Numbered from the stretch's first letter, positions 24,671 to 36,971 are shown. The stretch is DNA of 64,000 bases from Hibiscus mutabilis (GCA_019671005.1 CM033745.1:18714921-18778920), one strand, 5' to 3'. The notes: generated by a model from the sequence alone, not told the origin. A program made the numbers and translations.

Positions 24671-24699
24671 TCTTTTATAATCCCCAATTTTAATAAGAT

Positions 24700-27560
24700 T
24701 TAAAAGTGGCTCTTGGGCCCCGGGCTCCGACGGTTTCAATCTTGATTTCTACAAAAAAAAAAAGAAAAAAAAAAAGAAAGTATTGGCAATACCTAAAATA
24801 GGACATATAATGGATTTCTTTCAGAATTTTTATACGGGTATTTTCCTGATCTGGCCATAAATTATTCCTTCATCACTTTGATCCCCAAAGCATCTGCTCC
24901 AAAGACGATGGAAGATTTCAGGCCCATCAGCCTTGTTGGTAGCGTTTATAAAATTCTTGCCCGTGTTTTATCCCGTAGGTTATCATCTTGTATTAATGAA
25001 GTCCTGGGTGATGTTCAATTCGCGTTCATTCCTGGCAAGCAAATTAGCAACTGTTCTTTGATAGCGAATAAGATCATAGACTCTGCTCGTCGTGCTAAAG
25101 CTGAAGCTATAGTTTTCAAGGCCGACTTTAGGAAGGCGTACGATACGGTTGATTGGGTGTTTTTGGACTTTATTATGGGGGAAATAGGTTTTCCTCCCAA
25201 ATGGCGAAATTGGATGATGTTGTGCATCTCTACAACGTCTGCTTCGATTCTAATTAATGACTTTCCCTTGAGTCCTTTTCCTTTTAAAAGGGGTCTGCGC
25301 CAAGGATGCCCATTGTTTCCGTTACTTTTTAATCTTTTCAAAGGAATTGCTTGTTCTCTGGGATGCCTTTCGATCTCTCATATACAGTTTGTAGATAATC
25401 TTATTGTCTTCGCAAAATTTGAGGATGATGTTGTGCGGAATATATCCAGGATCCTCTGTATATTGAAGTTATATTTGGCTTAAAGCTAAACCTAAAAAAG
25501 ACCAAAAATTTTAAGATCAACGTGGAAGAGCCAAAGATTCAATGTTGGGCAGATTCGATAAAGTGCAGTTGGGGTAAGCTTCCTTCAGAATACCCGGGCC
25601 TTCCTCTTGGTGCGCCCAGAAACTCCATTGGTTTATGGAAACCCATTTTGGAAAAAATTCAAAGTCGTCTGAATAGTTGGAAATTAAAATTGCTGTCGTT
25701 AGGTGGAAGAATAACCTTGGTTAAATCTGTTCTCGTCAACCTACCAACATACTACATCTCACTGTTTCATATGCCTAAATCGATCAGTGCTAAGATCAAC
25801 AAGATGATAGCAGGCTTCATTTGGAGTGCATCATTGAGCAGGTCAATCCATTGGATTAAATGGAAAAGCCTGTGCAAGAATAAATTTGCATGGGGGCTCG
25901 ACCTCACTGATATTGCCGTAAAGAATAAAGCAATGCTTAACAAGTGGATTTGGAGATTCGGTTGTGAGCCGAACAGTTTGTGGAGAAAGATTATCCAATC
26001 TAAGTACATGAATGACTCTTCCTTATTACTCGCCCCTATTTTACCCTGTGACTCATCTTGGTTGTGGAAGGGTATTATTAAGCCCTTGCAAAATGATTCA
26101 GACCCTTTCGTTGCTAACCTTCGATTCGTGTTGGGAGATGGTAAAAGTATCGATTTTTGGTGCGACTCATGGGTTGGGGGGTCTCCCCTAAAACTTTCCT
26201 ATCCAAGGATATTTGCCTTGGCTTGCCGAAAAAAGGTAAAGTTGCTGATTTTGGTTCAATATGTAACTTCGTAGGATTTTGTTTAATTGGGAAATTGAAG
26301 TTTGGAATTCCTTTAATCTTTTACTTTGTTCTGTTGTGTGTAACAACTCGGTCCCGGATAGTTTGCGTTGGTGCGGATCCTCCTCAGGGTGGTACAAATC
26401 AAAAGATTTTTGTGCTTTACATGGTGTTGTCGACTTTGCCTTTAATGAAGTCTGGAAATATGTGTGGTCGAAGTTGGCTCCTCCCAAGGTAGAGACCTTC
26501 ATTTGGAGAGCTATGTAGAATTCCGACAAAAGTGGAATTAGCAAAGCGTGGATCTAATCAGATTATCTCTACTAGTTGTGCTTTATGCAATGTAGAAGAT
26601 GAATCTGTCAACCATTTATTGTGTCACTGCCAGATCGCGTGGAGGTTGTGGCAAAGATGGTTCCAGCTTTGGAACTTATCCTTCACTATGCCTAAGGATT
26701 TTAGTTCACTGCTTATCTCGTGGGTGTCGTGTCCTATCAACTCCAAGCATGATGGTGTTTGGAACCTGGCGTTTTTTTGGGATAGCTTGGTCTATTTGGC
26801 TGTTCCGAAATGAGGTCGTTTTTAAGAATGTGCGTGTAGATGAAAGCCAAATATTCGACATTGCATTGCTAAGAATCAACTTTTGGTGCAAAAGTGAGTG
26901 GCCTGATTCTTTCAAATCTGTTTTTGACATTATTTTATGCCCTTCTTCAGCCAGGATTTCTCAACCTTTGCTCAAGCAACAGCCGGCAGCTCAATGGGTG
27001 AAGCCCCAGTTGGTTATCTTAAGTTCAATGTTGATGGGGTTGTTTGTGGCTCCTTTGGGGCAGCTGGCATCGGAGGTAAATTAAGAGATCACGAGGGTAA
27101 GGTCTTGCTTAAATTTTCGAAATATGCTGGCAATATGGACCCTACTGGTACCGAAATATACGCTGTGGTTGAAGGTTGCCGACGTTTTACGAATTCCTGT
27201 TGGTTTCCTTCCTCTCGTCTTATTATAGAATCAAATAGTTTGTTAGCTGTTTCGTGGATTAATCTCCCTCATATTGCTCCGGCTTGCTTTAGTTCAATTG
27301 TTTTGTTGTGCCATAACTGGGTGTGCTTGCATTCATGGAAAGTAGTGGTCGCCTCAAGAGATGTTAATATGGATGCTGACCGTTTGGCTAAGGATGGCAT
27401 TTGATCTGGTTGTTAATTTGTGGTTGGATGCTCGTGGAGCAATCTTAGGGTTACTTGAGGCTTTTTTTGTTATTCCTTAGGTCATGGAGTCGAGCACTCT
27501 TTTCCCTCCATTTAGGTGTAGAGAGTTTTTTAACGAGGCTCGTATCCACATCAAACGATA
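24700..27560 (+). mobile_element. L1-type LINE fragment
   Basis: It has plant L1 order: the APG-DGFN motif just before the reverse transcriptase, the transcriptase itself, a zinc-binding zf-RVT region and an RNase H domain at the end. It is cut at the 5' side: the endonuclease is missing and the sequence starts about 20 bases after the MULE duplication. The 3' end around 27520-27560 (TTTAGGTGTAGAGAGTTTTTTAACGAGG-like) resembles the 3' end of the second LINE at 48625. Confidence 0.85.
24712..27403 (+). pseudogene. LINE ORF2 remnant: reverse transcriptase and RNase H
   Basis: Reverse transcriptase spans about 24878-25483, with FRPISLVGSVYKILARVLSR, AFIPGKQI, FKADFRKAYDTVDW (first catalytic Asp kept) and KRGLRQGCP. 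The catalytic FADD motif reads QFVDNLIVF, so the second Asp pair is lost. The thumb/connection region follows at 25522-26274 (LPTYYISLFHMPKSI, WKSLCKNKFAWGLDL). The zf-RVT block is in broken frames near 26530-26650, and RNase H at 26937-27403 (YLKFNVDGVV, GTEIYAVVEG, DADRLAKDGI). An A-rich run with G interruptions (24753-24780) sits inside the coding region. Dead element. Confidence 0.85.
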
Positions 27561-27885
27561 TTCGACTTAAAATATTAATAATATATCCATTTCAAAAAAT
27601 AATAATTTATTTCGATTCAAGGGCAGCTTTTAATTATAAAACCTATCGAATTCGGGTGGAATGTCACTACATGTCGGGTCAAGTTCGACTAGTAACTTTA
27701 AATTTTCAGGTCAAGATTGGATTAGTAAAAAATTCGACTCGTGCCCATCCTAATGTCGTGCAACCACCTCTTCACAATTGATATCGAGGCTCAAGACATG
27801 AATATTTGAAAACTGTTATTAAAGATGATTCACGATTATTAGACCCTCAGAGTAAGGGTGAGCAAAACTCCGCTCAATTCGGAGT
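27561..27885. other. Non-coding spacer between LINE and copia
   Basis: Words of the TCGGGT/GGGTCAAG type recur, as in the small repeats near 3 and 4.3 kb. No gene or clear element end was found. Confidence 0.35.
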
Positions 27886-28014
27886 AGAATATGAGATATC
27901 TTTGTAAAGATCTCATGGAGTAGAATATGAAGACGTAGTTTCATGATTCAATTCTCCATCTTTACCCATTGAAATTATGCCTCTAAGTTTTCATATGATC
28001 TCAATTTTCCAACA
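27886..28014 (-). repeat. Truncated 3' LTR of the decayed copia element
   Basis: About 129 bases match the outer end of the LTR at 32605-32731, ending CCAACA just before the reverse complement of the polypurine tract. The rest of this LTR is lost. Confidence 0.65.
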
Positions 28015-28559
28015 ATCCCCCACATGAATAAAATTGATGTTTTAAAATCATTTTGACTCAATGTGGTGATAGATTCTACGATCGATAGCTGCATAGGATA
28101 GGTAGGTGTCCACCCTTGAACTTTCCTTTGTGAAAGTATATTTACTTTACTGGCTGACCAGTAGACATAATATCCTTGAACTGTTCTGCCGTTTGTGTAA
28201 ACGGTGATATACGTCACACAACTATCTCACTGGCAAAAATCTTAGTTCTCATGGGTATGTCCATATAGCCGTGAACATCTCCTGGTTCTGCAAGAGTTTG
28301 AGAGAACTATGCCCCAATAGTCTCCTTGAAGCGGCCCCACTTCACTCTCGCATAGGTGACTTATGTTGTTCGGCCCACCGATACACACAATGGTCATTAA
28401 ATGCTTTGCTTATCATATACCACTTTTGATCATTGTTTACATCATAGGAATAGACTTGGGAGAAGAACCCCCACAGTGACCGCACAAGGTCTATACAATT
28501 AGGTTGTCCCTTTGAACCTAGATCATGGGATCTCCATTCAACTAGGTAGGGTTTTCCTT

Positions 28560-30400
28560 CACATAGCACCTTAAATTTCCATGGGCTATAGTCTCATTCC
28601 TTTCGATGTTTTCTCAACCTGATCTCGATTCAAACCTTTTGTTAGCGATCTGCAACTTTATCCTTTGATCTTACTAAATCAATAGAGATAACTCTATTTG
28701 AGATCAATTGTCTAATGGTATTATATCGATGATGCATATGCCTCGACTTCTTCTCTAGACTTGTCTAGAACTACAAACTCAGATTCCATTATAGATCTAG
28801 TTATAACCATTTGTCTTGGGGATTTTCATCCACTTGTGCCATTGATATCTTGAATATCAGATATTCAACTAGCATTGGAGTATGCAATCCATAATTCTAA
28901 ATATATCAAAGATATCTTGGCACCCTCACAATCGTTTTCTAGTGATTTCCACCTGGATTGTTTGTGAATTAACTTAAACTTCTCACAGTAAATGCTATAT
29001 CTAGTCTAGTACAGCTCATGAGGTACATTAGACTGCCTATGACCCTTGCATATTCTAATTTGTCAATTTTTTTACCTTTATTCTTAGACAGATCTTGGCT
29101 CGTGTCTATTGGAGTTCTAGCTATACCAGAATCATCCTTGCCAAATTTCTCAAGAATTTGTCCACATAGTGTGACTAAGTCAATATGGGACCTTCAAGTG
29201 ACCTTTTGATTTGGATGCCCAAAATCATATCGTCTAGTCTCATATCTTTCATGTCAAATCTTGAATTTAACATGTCTTTGGTACGTTTTACCATTTCATT
29301 GTTACATATAACAATGAGTATGTCATCAACACATGATCATATATTCTAATGTCGATAGGTTTGACATACACACATTTGTCACACTTATTTATCATCATGA
29401 CAATATCGTAGTTTTAACCTTCTATTGAACACCTAGACTATCTTCACTGATAGTCTCTAAAGTTCATTTCGTTAAACTTGGATCAACTTCCTTAGTTATA
29501 CAAGGGAAATATGTCTTCAAAGGATAAAACATTATATTATCATATTCTTGTGAATCTCAGGGTTCTTTGATTCGCTCACAAGAAACTAATATACGTTGCC
29601 ATATTTCATATAGCCAATACAATCCACCGTTTCTATTTCCATTTGCTTTAGTAATGAGGTCATTACCTTTACAAGACACCCCACATTTTCAAGTAGTTGT
29701 AGGAAGGTTTAATTACCTTCCATAACTCATATAGTGTCTTATATATTTAATTGTGGGGAACCTTATTTAAAAGGTAATTAGCTTATAAAACATCTCCTCC
29801 CCCCACATGTTAGGCACATTATAGTACCAACGTTACTCATATAGAGCTTCTCCACATCTTAATCCTTTAATTAAGTTTGGGTTTCAACATCATGCTCATA
29901 GAGAACAACTTTCTCTGTTGCTTCATCTTTGCTTTTAAGCAAATGCACATAACACTATTTTTGTGCTATCGTCAATGAAGGTAATAAACGTATTCCTTCA
30001 AACAATATTTTGTTATGTCAATTGTTACGCCACTAACATTGACCTTATTTGGAAGTCTATAGTCCAAGGACTTGTTCCCCATCTTATGGCAATTGAAGCA
30101 TTTCTCATGAAATTTTGCTTCGTGAACATACCGCCTAATTTGCTGTTTGAAGTCCTTTTTTGACTTCCACTACGTTTGTTATGATAATATTTGTCTTAGC
30201 AATATTTTCCTTAGTAACATTTGAAGGTGGTAACAATATTTACCTTATCCTCTCTAATCATAGGAGGATCATCCTTCAGATATTTGATCAGGTTTAACAT
30301 GGTCAAATATGCAACATCTTTTGTTGCCACGTTTGAAATTCTTTCCAATAAATTTCACTAATTTTCCATTGTGTCACATAGACGCAATCCAAAACCAAAG
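28560..30400 (-). pseudogene. Copia gag-pol remnants
   Basis: On the minus strand, 29200-28980 reads ILEKFGKDDSGIARTPID and LEYARVIGSLMYLMSCTRLD, the end of a copia reverse transcriptase. Then 28760-28640 reads RHMHHRYNTIRQLIS and SIDLVRSKDKVADR, matching the copia RNase H C-terminus. Upstream, 30360-30240 (AYLTMLNLIKYLKDDPPMI) may be gag. There are many stops and no intact domain. Confidence 0.65.
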
Positions 30401-30840
30401 TATTATGAATCTGTTAAACGTCAGGAATTTAGTTAGAGACTAAAACCAAAAATAGAAATATAATTTTTAACTTTTGTTAGATGATGAAGATTTAGTAAAC
30501 TAAACCCAAAAACAAAAGTTCACACGGTCTTAATAGAAAGAACAATAATAAACAGTGCACCAGGTAGGTAACTTATGAAAGAGAGGTGGTGCACTAGGAA
30601 CGTTTAAATACCAGGTCTCTCAAAGAACCAATCCTAGACATGCACTTTCAAATTGTCTTTGAATCATCTGTTTATGGTCCAACGACCCTCACAATTCTTT
30701 ATCCATTTTTAAACACTATGCACTTCATAGCATGCATCAGAATAGGCTTTAAGAATTTAATTTTGACATAGAGAACTAAGTTCTTCTTTGCTTTGATTCG
30801 AGACCTCAGTCGGAATCAACGCTTTGAATTTGGTAACCAA

Positions 30841-32731
30841 TGTTACTTCCCGAAATAAATTCACCGATTTATTTCAAGATTGAATCATTCTAGATTCCCA
30901 CGAAATTAAATCCAACGATTTATTTCCCTTAAGAAGTTAGAATCAATGCATGATTCTAGCATAGAAATAAATTTAATCCTTCTGTTAAACAACAGAGATA
31001 TCAATCCAACTTAATTTTGTTTAACCAATAGAAATCAAAAAGAATTAATCCTTTGATTTTAATTCAATTGATTCTTGTTTGGAAGATCAAGTATACCCGT
31101 TAAAACGGCGGTAATTAATTTCCAAAACGAATTATTTACGAGATCTTTGTTTCCAAAACAAATTACGATTTCCCCTGAGCATCATGTTCGTCTCTATAAA
31201 ATTTCTCAAAATAAATTATTAGTAAAAAAATAATAATTTAGTGTTCCCAAAACACTTATAATAATAATTTTCATGAATATAATTCAATAGGGCAAAATCT
31301 TACCATGATAATATCATAATTTAAGGATTTATCTTATACCAAAATTTCTATTCTAATAATACATACACCTACTTTGAATAGGGTTAAGTTGGGGGCCATT
31401 CAATATTCTCACCCACGCAAATATGATTATGCTTTCCATGTATAACATCATGCTCCCATGGCTTGAAACATATGGCTTAACCTTTCCCATATAAGCATGC
31501 GAAAATTACGTTAGGAAATAATTAAAGAAAAAAATGTTAACATATAAATATGTGAACAATTGATGTTGAAACATCAAGCATAAACATGCGGTACAATAGC
31601 AGTAAACACTTGTACACCGGCAACACCGCTTCTCATAAACACAATGTTCGCCTTGGATTAAACACTTCAAATCTATCTTAAGATTATTGGAATAAGCGGC
31701 GTTACTAATCCAAAGAAATAATAATAATAATAATAATAATAATAATCAGTAAAATAAAGACGATAAAATTATTATTATAAAGAACATAATAAAACAATTA
31801 CAAAATAATATTTGAAATATAAATCAAATATTAAAGCAGTAAATTAGAATTGTTTACTTGCATCCGGGCAGCATTTCGGATGAATGGATTTGTTGAGGCC
31901 TGTGAAAACACAGTTTACTTAAGATAGATTTGTCCACTCCTATGGTGCTTGGGAAACGTTAGACATCTATCTCTCAAGATACAACAACAGAATGATCAAC
32001 TGCACTAACACATATACAGAGATCACAAACTGGAAGTTTGTCTTCTTCTATCACCGTGAAAAACAATGAAAATCAAGCGCATGATGGTTTTTTAGAGAAA
32101 ATGTGGAGAATTGAAAGGAAATATCAATCACTTGCAATTGTGATGGGTGAATTCTCTTCTTGCTGAAGCCTCCTTTTATAGGCGAGCAATGATACAGTTC
32201 TAATCACAGTTGAACTCAAATTCATAATTTAAAATTTAAAAAAAAAGATATTATCTGATAAAATCTATCTAACAATAGATTATTTAGATTCTCAAAAGCT
32301 ATTTAGAATTTCAAATTATTTGACTAATTCTTGGATGAGGATTTTGTATTTGGGCTAAAATTTTAATAAGTTCACACTAAGCCCAACCGATTCAAACATT
32401 CATGTTCATCCACATCGTGCCTACGCATAAAACACAATCTTTGGTAAGCTTATTCAACAACCCATTGGTTGGTTCCATTATATATACACCTTCCACACTT
32501 GGTCTTTAACCAATGTGGGATTCAAGCTTACTATTTCCTCTTCAATCATTGCAAGTTGTCTACTTTGAGCATCAATTTCTCATTCACCACTCAACCAATT
32601 TGAGCATATGAAATATCATTGTAAAGATCTCATAGAGTAGAATATGAAGATGTAGTTTCATGATTCAATTCTTTATCTTTACCCATTGAAATTCTGCCTC
32701 AAAGTTTCCATATTATCACAATTTTCCAACT
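30841..32731 (-). repeat. 5' LTR of the decayed copia element
   Basis: Read on the minus strand it begins near TTGGAAAATTGTGAT and ends GGGAAGTAACA, with TTGGTTACCAAATTC following as a possible degenerate primer-binding site. Length is about 1.9 kb. A run of TTATTATT-type repeats is inside. The outer TG is not preserved (CCAACT instead of CCAACA on the plus strand), and the inner border is inferred. Confidence 0.5.
31713..31746 (+). repeat. (AAT)n microsatellite
   Basis: About eleven near-perfect AAT units in a row. Confidence 0.95.
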
Positions 32732-33492
32732 TTACTTGCTTACAAATAAAATGTACATAGAAAGTAATTATACTCAACATAGATTTACTACTCTTCATCC
32801 AACACATAAAGTGGGAAGTAGAGTTCCACTCAATTTTTAATTCCTTCATACCGCGGAGGACATTAACGGGGAGCATACATATCTTCTAGAAATGAATTTG
32901 GATCATAACTCTAACAAATCTCCACATTGACATAAATTATTGTTGAAGCAATATCTCCACCTTGACAAAATTATTATCTCTTTCAAGAAAGCCTTTTAAG
33001 GGGTAGTCTTTAGCAGTGGACTGTAACAATTCAAGTTTCAGGTTTTCAATTCGAGTATCAGATATGAGATTTTTGAAATTATAAAAACAAAACATCAATT
33101 TATTCCAAATTAAAGTATAAGTATTAAAGTTCAAATTCTAGTGATAAAACCAAAATTTATAATTTGAACGGAAATTAAAAGATAAGTAAAATTCCTATAA
33201 TAAATTATTTTACAAATGACAACCTACTTAAATGTTAGGGTAAATATAATTTTTGATACTTAACTCTGATATTTATGAGTAATGTGATACTCGTTTTTTT
33301 TTTAGATAATTAGGTATATAATTTTTTAATGGTGCGACCAAGTACCTAATATTTCTAGATTACATGTATTTATACTTATTATTTTAACGACTATTTTTTT
33401 TAATGTAACACATATTGTCCCTTTAACTAACGATGTTAAATTATAGGTGTGAACCAATCAAAATTAGATATATGTAATTAAAAAATGTTAGG
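32732..33492. other. AT-rich spacer
   Basis: No coding signal. The part from about 33240 has words such as GTACCTAAT and TAGATTAC that recur just right of the TRIM near 35670-35700, suggesting the TRIM sits within an older small repeat. Confidence 0.35.
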
Positions 33493-33678
33493 TGTTAGGA
33501 ATTTGTATACGAAAAAAATAACTGAAGTGATAACAACATAAAACAAGGCACACAAGGAGACGAGAGTTAAAGTGGTTCGGCATTAACTACCTCCATGGAT
33601 GAGAGAAGCGAGTAATTCATTATCAACATAGAGAACATGAATATTACAAATACATGATATATTATGTGATCACATAAC

Positions 33679-33680
<2 letters not shown>

Positions 33681-33711
<31 letters not shown>
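33681..33711 (+). repeat. (AT)n microsatellite
   Basis: About fifteen AT units within the left TRIM LTR. The right LTR has only a short ATATAT at the matching place, so the run expanded after the LTRs formed or shrank in the mate. Confidence 0.95.
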
Positions 33712-33713
<2 letters not shown>

Positions 33714-33908
33714 AGAACTCGGTGTAACCAAAACACTATTCTCAACATCCCTACAATATCTATCTCTACAACATAGTCACTATAGTTGCAACGATCCTAA
33801 AAATGATTACACCTCTCCAAAGAAATTCTCTTCTAAGAGTTAAGACCAACTCTATATTTATATAGCTGAATACTTGGCCACCAAGAAACCTTAGCCCATA
33901 AGACTCCT

Positions 33909-34814
33909 TGTTGGATTTATATGACTGCAAAACTACACTGTTAGCACTGACTGGGAATAATAATAAAATAAGTAAATGATCGAAACCCGTAACCGTGTCG
34001 TGGTAGAACCACTACCTTAGAAATGAATTCGACCTGATGTGTGTAATCGCTACAACAGGCGGATCGTTTCCCGAGGTTAACACGGTCGCTCTGGAAATCG
34101 TACACCCGAAACCAGAGTGAACTGTGGTGGTATTGCTCCTCTGATAATCGAAAATATGTGAGAGCTATGGGAGCTTTTCAAAGAGATGTTTTTGAGTGAA
34201 AATGGTATTATAAGAAGCTGGAAATGCTTCTCTATTTATAGGCTACGTCCAGGGGCAGAAACATCCAAGAAATCAAAGTTAAAATCTGACTTAATTCTAG
34301 AATTTAAACCTCTTAAACTACTGTTTAAATTTCAGAGATTAAGACTTTGAAACTATTGATTAAATCCGAAATTTAACTCTACTTAACAGATATTTGATAG
34401 TTGATTCAGCAAACGAACTTGGCCCTCAAAGCGTCCAGATTCAGAGTAAACACTTCAGATGTTAACTCTGCTGTTACAATTTTAATTTCAAAATTCAAAA
34501 CACTGGTAATAACACAGCTGTAACCCTCTGAAAATGTAAAATGAACAGACCATTGCAGCCTATAAATACCAGTCACTCAGACACATATTCTTTCACATTT
34601 TTATCTACTCAGGAAAATTCTTATGAATTTTCTCCAAAAAGAATACTACGCGAACGAACGTGTCGAAGACACGACCTCGACCCAGGCGGCGGCGCGCGAG
34701 ATCGACCCTTGTTCTCTATCACTCAACAAGGGTTGGGAGAATAAGCACTATAAATACCTTTTCACATGGTATTTTCCCACTCCATGTAGGATAGTGCCCT
34801 ATTGCATTCCAACA
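33909..34814 (-). mobile_element. Solo LTR with 5-bp target duplication
   Basis: The unit starts TGTTGG and ends CCAACA (906 bp) and is flanked by an exact CTCCT duplication (33904-33908 and 34815-34819). It shares its central blocks with 972-1683. No internal region remains, so it is the product of LTR-LTR recombination of a former full element. The short open frames at 34541-34826 lie inside the LTR. Confidence 0.9.
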
Positions 34815-35102
34815 CTCCTTGCCTAATATAAATACTTAGGTATTAAATAAACCTAATTACAAAGAATTCTTTGACCACTAAAATTAAAATAAAATTCAAT
34901 TTAATTACCAGTTTGAATTTATTTTAATATCTAACAAATCTCATTCTTCACAGAAATTCCATCCGAACACTTCTCTTTAAGTCTTCAACAACTTCAATTT
35001 TTATGTAAGCTAAATATTTATTGAAGCATCGTTGGATCAATTGAGAATTACTCCAAAATTCCTTCAGATTGTGCTACTCAGACTATAGCTCATGATACCA
35101 CT

Positions 35103-35626
35103 TGTTAGGAATTTGTATGCAGAAAAAATAATCAATGCAATAACAAAATAGAACAAGGCATGCAAGAGAGACGAGATTTAACGTGGTTCGGCCTTGCCTA
35201 CCTCCACAGATGCGGAATGAATAATTCACTACCAACCTAAGGAACACAAAGAGTACAGATACATGATATCTAATGTAATCTCATAATCCAGTATATATCT
35301 CAGAACCCAGTGTATTGAAAACTCTCTTCTCAACGTCTCTACAATATTCATCTCTACAACATAGCTGCTATAGTTGTAGAGATCCTAAAAGTGGTTACAT
35401 CTCTCCAAAGTAATTCTCTCTCACTTCTCATGTAATTCTTCTTTCATGAATCTAATGGTTAAGATCAACTTTATATTTATAGAGCTAAATACTTGGCCAC
35501 CAAAAAATCTTAGCTCATAAGACTCACTGCCTAATATAAATATCGAGGTATTAAATAAACCTACTTGTCAAGTATTCTTCTAACACTAGAATTACAATAA
35601 AATTTAACTCGATTCAATATCTAATA
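35103..35626 (-). repeat. Right LTR of the TRIM (uninterrupted)
   Basis: 524 bp, beginning TGTTAGG. It preserves the empty site (AGACTCACTGCCTAAT near 35520) that matches the two sides of the solo LTR insertion in the other copy. Confidence 0.8.
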
Positions 35627-35702
35627 GGTAACTAATTCCACCAAAGAAAAAAAAAACTTAAGTACCTTATTGCATTATTTAAAAATAATAATAAGTACCT
35701 AA

Positions 35703-35878
35703 TCATGGGCGGAGCTAGCTGAGCTATTGGGGTGCCAGTTGACACCAAACGTTTTTATTTTTTTAACATATTTTATAAAATGTAATATAAAATACTAAAA
35801 ATAAAATTCACACCTCATTAATACCACCTTAAAAATAATTAACACCGTAATATAAATTTCATGGCTCTGCCCATGATC
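35703..35878. mobile_element. Short MITE-like element
   Basis: The left end ATCATGGGCGGAGCTA and the reverse complement of the right end ATCATGGGCAGAGCCATG are near-identical inverted repeats about 176 bp apart. The interior is AT-rich and non-coding. The target duplication is not clear. Confidence 0.5.
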
Positions 35879-36290
35879 TAGTGGTATGAGACGTTGTCAG
35901 AGAATTCAAATATTAATGATGTGAAGGGAACAAACTAGGTTAAGAGGATAGTTCCCATATGAACTTCTGCAATATTCAATTTGATTTAATCATTCAATAG
36001 ATCGAATATAAGTAATTATAAAAAAAACTCATTAATTGAGCTTCAAACATAGTATTTATCTCACATTTATAATATATTTATACTAAAATAACTATTTTTA
36101 AGAAAATAGGTATTGTTCTTACACATTTTAAAATTCAAACACATACCCAAAAACTTTAATATATAAACTTTTTACCACTTCACCTATAATTATTATTATA
36201 TGTAATTTTATAAATATGCATTATATATAAATTATTTATTTTATGTATTTAGTGAATCCATACTCTTTATTAAATCTCTCATTGATTTGG
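35879..36290. other. AT-rich spacer
   Basis: No open frame or repeat end recognised. Confidence 0.4.
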
Positions 36291-36551
36291 GAAAAAACTT
36301 TGATACACAGGCCGTGTAAACTTTAGTTTACACGTGCCTTTTAGTTTTAGGGTTAGGGTTTTAGTTTAGGGGTTTAGGTTGTAGGGTTTAAAATTCAAGG
36401 TTAGTGTTTAAAATTTAGTGTATGGGTTTAAGGTTTAGGGTTTAGTTTTTTAGGGTTAGGGTTAGAAATTTAGGATTTGGGTTTTTATAGTATAAATACA
36501 CAAGCTTGTGTAAAATTAATTTTACACAGCCTGTGTATCAAAGTTTTACCC
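36291..36551 (+). mobile_element. Mutator-type MITE with 9-bp target duplication
   Basis: Terminal inverted repeats contain AAAACTTTGATACACAGGC on both sides, and an exact 9-bp TTGATTTGG flanks the unit (36282-36290 and 36552-36560). The 261 bp interior is made largely of TTTAGGG/TTAGGG-like words. The duplication size points to mobilisation by a MULE. Confidence 0.85.
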
Positions 36552-36667
36552 TTGATTTGGTATCAAGAGTAAAATCAACGCCAACTCAGTTAAATAATGA
36601 CCAAAATAATCTTATTTATTAAGATATAAATATTATTTTACGAGTGTTGTTTTTTTCACATTTAAAT

Positions 36668-36870
36668 AAGGATTATATTTTGATACATAGTTCGTGTAAA
36701 AAATTACACAACACTTATTTTAATATCTAAAATCTAAAACTTTAACCCTAGTACCCTAAATTTTAAACCATAAACCCTAAACACTAATATTAAATCTTAA
36801 ATTATAAACCATAAACTCATAAACTAAACACTTAGCTCATAAATTTTTTTCTCTTTAAATAATATTCAAA
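36668..36870 (-). repeat. Relic of the same MITE family, inverted
   Basis: TTGATACATAGTTCGTGTAAA at the left and CCCTAAA-type words inside match the reverse orientation of the MITE. The right end is missing or eroded. Confidence 0.4.
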
Positions 36871-36971
36871 TAAAACGATTAAAACTTGTTACTTAAAATT
36901 CAACGCATTTCCAAACGCTTTTAATTATAAGCTTTTTATCGCTCCGCCGATCATTATTGTAATAATTTTTT

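Larger units (their letters stand above)
27886..32731 (-). mobile_element. Decayed Ty1/copia element on the minus strand
   Basis: A long LTR at the right (30841-32731) and a truncated direct copy at the left (27886-28014) share the block around GTAGAATATGAAGA-GTAGTTTCATG. The purine-rich tract CATGTGGGGGA lies at 28016-28026, immediately before the left LTR when read on the minus strand. Between them are copia reverse transcriptase and RNase H remnants. All reading frames are broken. Confidence 0.65.
33493..34936 (-). repeat. Left LTR of the TRIM (interrupted)
   Basis: It follows 35103-35626 block by block (ACGTGGTTCGGC-like, CTACAACATAG, TGGCCACCAA, AAATAAACCTA) except for 911 extra bases made of the solo LTR plus one copy of CTCCT. 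Confidence 0.8.
33493..35626 (-). mobile_element. TRIM-like miniature LTR retrotransposon
   Basis: Two direct repeats starting TGTTAGGAATTTG (33493 and 35103) flank only 166 bases (34937-35102). On the minus strand that internal stretch begins with the primer-binding site TGGTATCATGAGC and ends with purine-rich sequence before the other LTR. There is no coding capacity, as expected for a TRIM, although the ~530 bp LTRs are long for the class. Native size is about 1.2 kb; the left LTR is enlarged by a nested solo LTR. The 5-bp word TAGGT occurs at both borders (33489-33493 and 35625-35629), overlapping the ends by one or two bases, so the target duplication is only tentative. Confidence 0.75.

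Noticed and set aside
27886..32731. Host gene on the minus strand with weak reverse-transcriptase similarity
   Set aside because: Direct terminal repeats, a polypurine tract and only copia-type domains show it is a decayed retrotransposon.
34541..34826. Small open frames with a basic composition
   Set aside because: They lie inside a solo LTR and are repeat sequence, not genes.
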